NCBI RefSeq assembly: GCF_015277675.1
Contig: NZ_JADHEC010000001.1
Coordinates: forward strand, 62,001-126,000
DNA length: 64,000 bases
Source of the DNA: Flavobacterium soyangense
Lineage (GTDB): Bacteria > Bacteroidota > Bacteroidia > Flavobacteriales > Flavobacteriaceae
Direction of reading: 5' to 3'
The notes under the pieces were generated by a model. The model ran no database searches and was not told the origin of the DNA. It worked only from the letters and a program-made list of their open reading frames with translations. Positions 1 through 6,842 of the stretch are shown here, piece after piece. The first letter of the stretch is position 1. Each line of letters opens with the position of its first letter. The position numbers and the translations under genes are program-made.

Positions 1-620
1 CCTTTTTCAACAAAAACTTCATCAATAACTCCTGAAAATGGGGCTTTTATAACTGTTTTTGATAATTGAGCTTTAATTTGGGCAACACCTCTTTGAGCAG
101 AAACCATTTGAGTTTGCGCTTGTAAATATTGCATTTCTGAACCAATTTTTTGATTCCAAAGATTTTTTTGACGTTCATAAGTGGTTTTTGCCAAAGCATA
201 TTGGTTTTCTAGACTCGCCACTTGTTGGCTTAATCCAGCATCATCAATTTTTCCTAGAATTTGCCCTTTTGAAACTTTTTGTCCGGCTTTTACATTCAAC
301 ACAACTAAAGTTCCTTGAAATTCAGGTTGAACCAAAATATTTTCTTTTGTATCTACACTTCCTTGAATTTCAATATAATGACTAAAAACGGTATCTTTTA
401 AAGTAAGAACCGAAACCAGCGCTTCGTCTTTTTTAATGTCTAATGTTGCCAATGCTTCATCAATTTTGGTTAAATCCTCTTGGATTAAGGTTTTTTTGGA
501 CTGAAGTGCTGTAACATTTTTTGATTTAATTAAAGAATCAATGGTAGTGTTGTCTTCTTTCTTTCCGCAAGAAAAAAGGAGTAGTGAAAATGCTGAGATG
601 ATGAATATTTTTTTACTCAT
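1..620 (-). CDS. RND efflux periplasmic adaptor (MFP/HlyD family), 3' end outside window
   Basis: Partial gene; the first 206 residues are visible and the C-terminus lies left of position 1. The start ATG is at 620-618. A lipoprotein signal ends in LLLFSC with the lipid-accepting Cys at residue 18, so the protein should be anchored in a membrane facing the periplasm. A charged coiled-coil stretch follows (about 30-65), then a lipoyl/barrel-sandwich half (about 85-125), a second helical hairpin (about 130-180) and the start of the returning lipoyl half (KAPFSGVIDEVFVEKG). This is the standard order for adaptors that link an RND pump to TolC. It lies downstream of the TolC and TetR genes on the same strand, and the RND permease is expected just outside the window. 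Confidence 0.88.
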   Translation of the reverse strand, partial: MSKKIFIISAFSLLLFSCGKKEDNTTIDSLIKSKNVTALQSKKTLIQEDLTKIDEALATLDIKKDEALVSVLTLKDTVFSHYIEIQGSVDTKENILVQPEFQGTLVVLNVKAGQKVSKGQILGKIDDAGLSQQVASLENQYALAKTTYERQKNLWNQKIGSEMQYLQAQTQMVSAQRGVAQIKAQLSKTVIKAPFSGVIDEVFVEK

Positions 621-715
621 GACTGTTATATTGTTTTTTTGGAATTGCGTTGCCAGTTCGCTAACGCTCGTGTCGTGAATCTTTGATTTCATTTGTATGG
701 CTATTTATATTGGAA

Positions 716-2056
716 TTATTGTTTGTTGATTATTTTTTCTAAAGCTGCTTTTTTGTTGATTATATCTACCATAGATTGTAGGTATTTTTGTTGCGTGGTA
801 TACAATTGTCTTTGTGCATCATTGTAATCAAAACTAGAGGATAAACCCTCGGTAAATTTTATTTGTTGTTTTTTTTCGATTCTTTCGGCGAGATTCAAAC
901 TTGTTTTTGCCGTAGCATATTCTTCAATACTGAATTCATATTCGCTTTTTGCAACTGAATACTGTAATTTTAATTTTTGTTCTGTCTCTGTTAACTGGGT
1001 CTTGGCTTGTTCTATGGCTATTTTAGCCTGTTGTTCCCTGGAACTTCTGGCCAAACTACTAAATATAGGGACGTGTAAACTCACGCCAAGATTGGAGTAA
1101 TTGAACCAACGTTGGTTTTTAGTCAAAAATTCGAATTTATTGCCAAAACCATTGTATCCAAAATTCACGTTAGCCGATAAAGTAGGCAGAGCTTTGCTTT
1201 TTTCTAATTTATATTCGAGTTGCCTTTGTTCCTCAAAATTCGAAGCTATCTGATAATTTATATTGTTTTTTGCTTCGAATTCATTTTGAAAAAGGGATAA
1301 ATCTAAATTAGATATGGCTAGGTTATCTAGTTTGTCAGTGAGTTTTAAATTATCATTTATGTCCATTCCCAAGGTAATTTTCAACATTTTATATACAGCC
1401 TCAACCAGTCTTTTATTATAATTAAGGGTGCTGTTTACGGTTGTAAGTGTAATTTGAAGCTGTTCAACATTTTCCTCTTCAATCAGGCCGTTTTTAAAAG
1501 TTTCCTTGGTGTCTGACAATGTTTTTTCTAATGTTGCTTTATTTTTCTCGAGAATGGAGATACTCTCTTCGGCCAGCAAAACATTTCCATATGCATTGAT
1601 GACATTTTCGGTAACATCTGCATTTGTTTTGTGTTTGGCATTTTCATAATATTTTAGGTATGTTTTTGAGGCTTGTAATGCTACAATATATGACCCATCA
1701 AAAATTAGCTGGTTCAAAGTGGCATGCGTAACCACATTATTCTTATTCCCAAAGGAGACTTCGGCAAAATCACCTTTTTTCCCCCCGAAAAATTCAGCAG
1801 GAATAAGTGATTTTTGCAAAACAAAGTTGTTGGTATAGTCAACACCCGCGCTAATTTGTGGCAAACCTGCAGCGGTAGTTTCCCATTTTTTTTCTTTAGA
1901 TGCTTCAATGTCACGTCCTGCATTTATAACCGAATAGTTATTGGTCAATGCGTGACTTATGGCTTGTTCTAGACTAAAACTGTAGTTTTTCTTTTGTTCT
2001 TGAGATTTTGCCGTGATTGCAAAAACTAATAAAGGTATTAAAAATAGTTTCTTCAT
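716..2056 (-). CDS. TolC family outer membrane efflux protein
   Basis: 446 residues, the usual TolC-family length. It begins with a signal peptide (MKKLFLIPLLVFAITAKSQ) and has two homologous halves rich in long amphipathic helices with Ala/Gln/Glu heptads, as expected for the periplasmic tunnel, separated by beta-strand segments for the outer-membrane barrel. It should form the exit duct of the RND pump. Its ATG overlaps the stop of the upstream TetR gene by one base (TAATG), which implies translational coupling. The 95-bp gap to the adaptor gene contains no gene. Substrate cannot be told from sequence. Confidence 0.9.
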   Translation of the reverse strand: MKKLFLIPLLVFAITAKSQEQKKNYSFSLEQAISHALTNNYSVINAGRDIEASKEKKWETTAAGLPQISAGVDYTNNFVLQKSLIPAEFFGGKKGDFAEVSFGNKNNVVTHATLNQLIFDGSYIVALQASKTYLKYYENAKHKTNADVTENVINAYGNVLLAEESISILEKNKATLEKTLSDTKETFKNGLIEEENVEQLQITLTTVNSTLNYNKRLVEAVYKMLKITLGMDINDNLKLTDKLDNLAISNLDLSLFQNEFEAKNNINYQIASNFEEQRQLEYKLEKSKALPTLSANVNFGYNGFGNKFEFLTKNQRWFNYSNLGVSLHVPIFSSLARSSREQQAKIAIEQAKTQLTETEQKLKLQYSVAKSEYEFSIEEYATAKTSLNLAERIEKKQQIKFTEGLSSSFDYNDAQRQLYTTQQKYLQSMVDIINKKAALEKIINKQ

Positions 2057-2652
2057 TATAGATTAAAATTTTGTATTTGTTTTTCGAGTTCAATTATTCC
2101 TTCTGGCGTTGCCATTGCTCTGGTATGGTATTCTAATGCTTGTAATTCAAGTTCTTTAACTTCTTTTTCAGAAATGGTGTTTCCATTAATGCTAAAAATA
2201 AGAGTATAATAAAAAACAACATAGGTATCAACCAGCATTTCTTTTCGATACAAACCCTCTTGAATCCCTTTTTCGATATTTTGTTTAAAAACCTTATTAC
2301 ACTCGTTTATTTCTCGGGACATGACCATATTATAGATTTCTGGATAATGTTTTTTTAATTGATAGATAGGAGAGGTTTCACCTACATTAAACATTTCTTT
2401 GAACATCTTTCTGATTTCAAAATTTTCTTTGATGGCATTGTAATTTTTCTCCACAATTGTATTGATACTTTGATGGATTGCTTTGTGAACCATTTCGGTA
2501 GTTTCTTCAATTAGGAGTTCCTTATTGCAGAAATATTTGTAAATGGTTTTTTTAGAAATACACATTTCCCCGGCAATATCATCCATAGTAACACTCTTGA
2601 AACCCAGTTTCAAGAACAAATCAGTGGCTTTGGCAATAATTTTTTCTTTCAT
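2056..2652 (-). CDS. TetR/AcrR family transcriptional regulator
   Basis: 198 residues. The N-terminal HTH is clear (about residues 20-45: VTMDDIAGEMCISKKTIYKY), followed by an all-helical ligand-binding domain of typical size. It is the first gene of a TetR-TolC-adaptor operon, so it probably represses the pump and itself. A 28-bp imperfect inverted repeat, GGAAACT...AGCTTCC, lies 44 bp upstream, and a near-identical copy sits in the yceI promoter, so the regulator very likely controls both units. The inducer is unknown. Confidence 0.9.
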   Translation of the reverse strand: MKEKIIAKATDLFLKLGFKSVTMDDIAGEMCISKKTIYKYFCNKELLIEETTEMVHKAIHQSINTIVEKNYNAIKENFEIRKMFKEMFNVGETSPIYQLKKHYPEIYNMVMSREINECNKVFKQNIEKGIQEGLYRKEMLVDTYVVFYYTLIFSINGNTISEKEVKELELQALEYHTRAMATPEGIIELEKQIQNFNL

Positions 2653-2695
2653 TTTTAAAATTCAAAAAATTAAATTTTGTTTGCAAACGCACAAT

Positions 2696-2723
2696 GGAAA
2701 CTTTTAATACTAAAATAGCTTCC
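2696..2723 (-). promoter_or_regulatory. Putative TetR operator upstream of the efflux operon
   Basis: 28-bp inverted repeat with arms GGAAACT and AGCTTCC (one mismatch between arms). The same 28-bp layout occurs at 3327-3354. On the minus strand, a degenerate -7 box TGCGTTTG lies at 2684-2691, four bases from the operator, the same offset as at the yceI site. Binding would occlude the promoter of tetR. Confidence 0.6.
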
Positions 2724-2746
2724 AAAGGTTTTACTTAAATTTATAA

Positions 2747-3286
2747 TTAGTTTAAACTAGAGTTAGTTGTAAACTCAAGATTAACAGTCAAATTCATATC
2801 TTGTCCTAGGACGATACCGCTGTTTAGGTTATAAGCATTGTAGGATAGCCCAAAATCTTTTCGATTTATATTGCCAAGAATTTCGAATATTGCTTTTGAA
2901 TTACCATCGTGAGTTTCTAATCCGGTAAGCATTACATCTAGTTCAACTACTTTAGTAATATTGTTGATGGTAAGATTACCTTTTAAGAAATTAATGTCTG
3001 AATTTACTTTTTGAAAAGAAGTCGATTTAAAACTGACGGTTGGATTTTGCTTTGTATCGATAAAATCATTCAATTTTAAATTAGAATCAAACTGTTCTAA
3101 TTTTCCTTCTTTAGCATTTATATCAAATAAGAATTCAACGCAGGCATCTTGTAATTCATCATCCACTACAGATATTGAACCATTAAATGTATTTGTTTTA
3201 CTCACTAAATAGGCGATAATTGAATGTCTTGTTTTTATTAATACATCAGATTGTTCAGAATCGATAGTCCATTTTGTTGCGGTCAT
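2747..3286 (-). CDS. YceI family protein
   Basis: 179 residues covering the whole YceI lipocalin-like beta-barrel: WTIDSEQSDVLIKTRHS at the start, then NPTVSFKST, the LTINNITK segment and a closing NLTVNLEF strand. YceI proteins bind isoprenoid-type lipids in a hydrophobic tunnel. There is no N-terminal signal peptide, so this member looks cytoplasmic. It is transcribed toward the TetR-efflux operon, and its promoter carries the same operator as tetR, suggesting co-regulation with the pump. The next gene, divergently oriented, makes polyprenyl diphosphates, which fits an isoprenoid link but does not prove one. Confidence 0.88.
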   Translation of the reverse strand: MTATKWTIDSEQSDVLIKTRHSIIAYLVSKTNTFNGSISVVDDELQDACVEFLFDINAKEGKLEQFDSNLKLNDFIDTKQNPTVSFKSTSFQKVNSDINFLKGNLTINNITKVVELDVMLTGLETHDGNSKAIFEILGNINRKDFGLSYNAYNLNSGIVLGQDMNLTVNLEFTTNSSLN

Positions 3287-3314
3287 TTTGGGTTTGATAT
3301 TTAAAATTAAAATG

Positions 3315-3345
3315 CAAATTTACAAAGGAAACTTTAAATACCAAA
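3315..3345 (-). promoter_or_regulatory. yceI promoter (Bacteroidota type)
   Basis: On the minus strand, a -7 box TAAATTTG (3322-3315) and a -33 TTTG (3345-3342) are 19 bp apart, a good match to the TTTG-N19-TAnnTTTG pattern. The -33 box lies inside the putative TetR operator. Confidence 0.65.
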
Positions 3346-3354
3346 ATAGTTTCC
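3327..3354 (-). promoter_or_regulatory. Putative TetR operator in the yceI promoter
   Basis: 28-bp inverted repeat with perfect arms GGAAACT and AGTTTCC. 24 or more of 28 positions match the site upstream of tetR. It covers the -33 box of yceI. Additional half-sites (AGTTTC at 3389 and AGTTTCC at 3403) lie close to the start of the polyprenyl synthetase gene. Confidence 0.65.
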
Positions 3355-3436
3355 AAAGTATTTTTAAAAAAATTGTATAAGGTTTAAAGTTTCGGGTTTT
3401 TTAGTTTCCTTTGTGATACAAAATAAAGAATCATTT

Positions 3437-4411
3437 ATGCTTCCCATTCATCAGTATCAAGAGCAATTTCTACTCTATTTAGAAAACCAAAAAATAGTAA
3501 AAGAGCCCAAAAATCTTTATCAACCCATAGATTATATTTTACAACTTGGCGGAAAAAGATTGCGTCCAGTGTTGACATTAATGACTGCCGAAGTTTTTGA
3601 TGGTAATTATAAAGAAGCCTTGCCAGCTGCATTGGCTATTGAGGTTTTCCATAATTTTTCGCTCATTCACGATGACATTATGGACGATGCGCCTTTGCGA
3701 AGAGGGAATGTTACTGTTCACGAAAAGTGGAATATCAACACGGGAATTCTTTCTGGTGACGCAATGCTCATTTTGGCTTACCAATATTTTGAACAATACG
3801 AACCAGCTATTTTTAAGGATCTTGCTAAATTGTTCAGTCAGACTGCTCTCGAAGTATGCGAAGGTCAGCAATATGACGTTGATTTTGAAACTCGCAATGA
3901 CGTTACGATTCTCGAATATCTAAAAATGATTGGATACAAAACTGCCGTTCTCGTTGCAGCCGCAATGAAAATGGGAGCAATTATTGCAAAAACTTCCGAA
4001 GAAAACGCTAATTTGATTTACGATTTTGGACTCAATTTAGGCTTGGCGTTCCAGTTGCAGGATGATTATTTGGATGCTTTTGGCGATCCAAAAACCTTCG
4101 GAAAGCAAGTGGGCGGTGATATTATCGAAAACAAAAAAACATATCTTTACTTAAAAGCAATTGAGTTTTCTTCGAAAGAACAAAGAGAAGAGTTAATGCA
4201 TTTGTTTTCTATTCAGTTAGATGAAAATTCAGAAAAAATTGAAACGGTAAAGGAAACTTTCAACTCGACTGGCGCATCATTAGCCACGCAAAAATCCATT
4301 AAAGACTTCACATTGAAAGCTTTTGAAACCTTGGAAAAAATCAATATTTCCGAAGATAAAAAAGTAATGTTGAAAGCTTTTGGCGATAATTTAATGAGTA
4401 GAAATGTTTAG
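3437..4411 (+). CDS. Polyprenyl synthetase family protein (trans-isoprenyl diphosphate synthase)
   Basis: 324 residues from the ATG at 3437; an upstream GTG at 3413 is in frame but less likely. Both Asp-rich motifs are present: DDIMD with the following RRG (about residues 79-90) and QLQDDYLDAFGD (about 215-226). GGKRLRP lies near residue 38. The enzyme condenses isopentenyl diphosphate with an allylic diphosphate in the cytoplasm. Product length cannot be read reliably. It is divergent from yceI, whose family binds polyprenyl lipids. Confidence 0.9.
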   Translation: MLPIHQYQEQFLLYLENQKIVKEPKNLYQPIDYILQLGGKRLRPVLTLMTAEVFDGNYKEALPAALAIEVFHNFSLIHDDIMDDAPLRRGNVTVHEKWNINTGILSGDAMLILAYQYFEQYEPAIFKDLAKLFSQTALEVCEGQQYDVDFETRNDVTILEYLKMIGYKTAVLVAAAMKMGAIIAKTSEENANLIYDFGLNLGLAFQLQDDYLDAFGDPKTFGKQVGGDIIENKKTYLYLKAIEFSSKEQREELMHLFSIQLDENSEKIETVKETFNSTGASLATQKSIKDFTLKAFETLEKINISEDKKVMLKAFGDNLMSRNV

Positions 4412-4482
4412 TTTTCAGTTTGCAGTCTCAGTTTTCAGTTGTCACCTCGGGCGCAGTCGAGAGACTTTTATAAAAAAATAAA
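4412..4482 (+). repeat. Short intergenic repeat-like sequence
   Basis: The gap holds three imperfect copies of a CAGTTTTCAGT-like word followed by CACCTCGGGCGCAGTCGAGAGAC, a GC-rich patch in an otherwise AT-rich spacer. It looks like dispersed intergenic repeat material. No gene or promoter seen. Confidence 0.35.
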
Positions 4483-4836
4483 ATGAATTTCATCACTCCC
4501 ATAAATATAGATTTACTTCTTCAAGAAGCCGAAAAAGAAACTTTGTACTTGAAATTAATTGAGCAAATTAATAAGGATTTTAATTTAGCCAATGAAGGAA
4601 TTGATTTTCCGATGAGCATTTTGCCCGAGGAATTAAAAATTCAATTACACGAAAAAATATACCGATTGATTCAGTATAAATTTGCCGAATACCTCAATTT
4701 GCTTTACATTATTGACGTTTCTGAAGACCAAATCAAAAAACTTGATGGTTCAGATTTAGTAGCTTTAGCTGAAAATGTTGCTTTCTTAATTTTGAAACGA
4801 GAATGGCAAAAAGTGTGGTTCAGGAATAAATATTAA
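4483..4836 (+). CDS. Conserved-looking hypothetical protein
   Basis: 117 residues, soluble, acidic and helical, with no signal peptide or membrane segment. I do not recognise a domain. It follows the polyprenyl synthetase in the same direction after a 71-bp spacer containing repeat-like sequence, and its stop codon directly abuts the stop of the convergent PhoD-like gene with no base between. Start is the first ATG after the spacer, preceded by an A-rich leader. Codon use is like that of the neighbours, which supports a real gene. Confidence 0.7.
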   Translation: MNFITPINIDLLLQEAEKETLYLKLIEQINKDFNLANEGIDFPMSILPEELKIQLHEKIYRLIQYKFAEYLNLLYIIDVSEDQIKKLDGSDLVALAENVAFLILKREWQKVWFRNKY

Positions 4837-6168
4837 CTACTCTAACTCCTTTTTTAAAATCACTTTATTCCACAATTCATTCCCATTGATGTCAAATAAA
4901 GTGAGTTTCATTTGCCTATTTTCTTTGTTTCCTGAAAATGAAATTATTCCAAAATTATTTTGAATAAATGCACTGCCCAAAACTTTGTATTTGTTGTCTT
5001 CCTTAAACACTTTGTCAGAAACAACTCCTGCAGTAAATGGTGAAACAGTCCAATCATAAATAGGATAACTCCCTTGCCGAGACAACATAGACATTTCGGC
5101 AAAATGGCGGTCTCCGGTTAAGAATAACACCCCTTTTATTTTATTGTCTGTAATCTCTTTGAGTAGTTTTTCTTTTTCTTCGGGATAATGGCCGTAGTTT
5201 TCCGTGTCTGGTACCGCATTTAAGACTTGTCCGCCTATCACGATTATTTTAAAAGTGGCTATTGAAGAACTCATAGCATCGATAAGCCATTCGAATTGTG
5301 TAGTGCCTAACATCGTTTTATTTCCTGTAATTCGGTCTTGTGGAGATCTGAAAAACCGATCGTCAATCAGAAAAAATTGTGCATCACCCCAATTAAAGGT
5401 TGAGAAAACACCTTCATTTTGCTCCGGACTGATTCCGTAACTTTTATTGGCCCAAAAATCTTTAAATGCTTTTTGGGTCAAGTTTTTATTATAAAAACTT
5501 CGGTCACTATCATTGGGACCATAATCGTGGTCATCCCAGATCGCAAAATTTTGAGTTTTTGCTAACAAAGGTTGTATTTCCTTAATAGATCTGGAGTGTG
5601 TATTGCGATGATAAATCCCTGTTTTGCTATCCCAATCTGCCTCTCTCAAATAAGTGTTGTCGCCACCCCAAATCATAATGTCCGGATTTTTTTTAGCGAT
5701 GCTTTCAAAAATATTATATCCGCTTCCATAGGGTTTTCCAGGCCTGTCAAACTCAGTTTCGTTGATATACATACAACTGCCAAAAGCAACGTTAAAATCA
5801 GGTGCATCTTCTCGCCATTGCCACAATTTTTTGGAAGAAAATGAAGTTTCATATGGCAAAACCACCTTTTTATTATTGAAGTAAATGGTATATTTATATT
5901 TTTTTCCAGGTTCCAGTTGGTCTAAAATGATATGATAAGTGAAACCAACTTCTTTAGACGAATTATAAGTATCAGAAGAGAATACTTTAGTGGGATTATC
6001 TAATGCAAAATATTCGATTTTAACGGAAACATTTTCTTTGGTTTGCAACCAAATTGCGGCTTCTTTCATCTCGCAGTAACCTACCATTGGGCCAGATTGC
6101 AAAAGGGTGTTTTGAGAAAATCCATAGCTGATGAACAGAAGAAAAAACACTTGTATGCTCTTTTTCAT
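4837..6168 (-). CDS. PhoD-like alkaline phosphatase / metallophosphatase
   Basis: 443 residues with a signal peptide (FFLLFISYGFSQ), so exported. An N-terminal fibronectin-like domain (about 25-115) precedes the PhoD catalytic domain. Metal and active-site motifs are visible in order: FGSCMY, GGDNTYL, WDDHDYGPND, LIDDRFFR and TGDRHFAE. Family members are phosphodiesterases/alkaline phosphatases that need Ca and Fe. It is followed 9 bp upstream by a small beta-barrel gene on the same strand and could be co-transcribed with it. Confidence 0.88.
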   Translation of the reverse strand: MKKSIQVFFLLFISYGFSQNTLLQSGPMVGYCEMKEAAIWLQTKENVSVKIEYFALDNPTKVFSSDTYNSSKEVGFTYHIILDQLEPGKKYKYTIYFNNKKVVLPYETSFSSKKLWQWREDAPDFNVAFGSCMYINETEFDRPGKPYGSGYNIFESIAKKNPDIMIWGGDNTYLREADWDSKTGIYHRNTHSRSIKEIQPLLAKTQNFAIWDDHDYGPNDSDRSFYNKNLTQKAFKDFWANKSYGISPEQNEGVFSTFNWGDAQFFLIDDRFFRSPQDRITGNKTMLGTTQFEWLIDAMSSSIATFKIIVIGGQVLNAVPDTENYGHYPEEKEKLLKEITDNKIKGVLFLTGDRHFAEMSMLSRQGSYPIYDWTVSPFTAGVVSDKVFKEDNKYKVLGSAFIQNNFGIISFSGNKENRQMKLTLFDINGNELWNKVILKKELE

Positions 6169-6177
6169 AATTAAATG

Positions 6178-6732
6178 TTAAAAATAAACTCTTATAAACG
6201 GCATAAATGGGTCGCTGTAATAGCCGTTGTTATAATCAAATAATACATCATAGCGAACCCCAACGGTTACATTTCCTGTTCTATAACCTGCACCAAGATA
6301 AAGTGCGGTATTCCAAATAGTATTGGTGTTGTTTCCCCCAAGATATTGATAATCTGTATTTACATTTATTTCTTCTAACTCAACCGAAAGTTGAACTTGT
6401 GGAATAGGATTTACAAGACCTATTAAACTTGCTCCATAAAGCGTAGAAGTATAGTCGTTTTTTGCAGAAATATACCCAAATTGTACTGCAGTTCCAACTG
6501 AAACAATTTGGTTAATATTATAAATGGCGCTTGGAGCAATAGTAATATCGGTATAACCAGAACCAATACTCAATCCTATTCCGCCTCCAAATTGAACATT
6601 TCTCCAGAAATCATTTGGCAGTTTTGGAGTATTTGTTTGTCCTTGAGCAAATAAACCAAAAGAAAATAATAATGTTATAACTCCCAAAATTGATTTGGCA
6701 ACAACTTTCAAGACGTCCTTTTTCATAGGCAT
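6178..6732 (-). CDS. Small outer-membrane beta-barrel protein, function unknown
   Basis: 184 residues (182 if the Met at residue 3 is used). A signal peptide ending near FGLFAQGQ is followed by alternating Gly/aromatic strands and a C-terminal Phe (PFIRVYF), the pattern of an eight-strand-type outer-membrane barrel. It sits divergently beside sucA, a placement that has led similar genes to be mislabelled as alpha-ketoglutarate decarboxylase; nothing in the sequence supports enzymatic activity. The PhoD-like gene follows after 9 bp. Confidence 0.75.
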   Translation of the reverse strand: MPMKKDVLKVVAKSILGVITLLFSFGLFAQGQTNTPKLPNDFWRNVQFGGGIGLSIGSGYTDITIAPSAIYNINQIVSVGTAVQFGYISAKNDYTSTLYGASLIGLVNPIPQVQLSVELEEINVNTDYQYLGGNNTNTIWNTALYLGAGYRTGNVTVGVRYDVLFDYNNGYYSDPFMPFIRVYF

Positions 6733-6797
6733 TTAGGTTTTTAACAATTTAAGGCATAAAAGTATTTAAAAAGAATTATAAACTTATTGTATTATTG

Positions 6798-6805
6798 TAC
6801 TTTTG
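6798..6805 (+). promoter_or_regulatory. sucA -7 promoter box
   Basis: TACTTTTG matches TAnnTTTG. A transcript starting about 7 bases downstream gives a leader of about 30 nt and favours the ATG at 6843, since an upstream in-frame start would lie in the promoter. Confidence 0.5.
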
Positions 6806-6842
6806 CAAGACTATTTTAATAAAAAGCAGATTTTATACAATT

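Noticed and set aside
188..385. 65-codon plus-strand frame at the left edge
   Set aside because: Lies antisense inside the adaptor gene, which has a lipobox and clear domains; the frame resembles no protein.
6795..6842. Upstream start for sucA
   Set aside because: It would overlap the TACTTTTG promoter box; the E1 N-terminus MDRFSFLNAAH begins at 6843.
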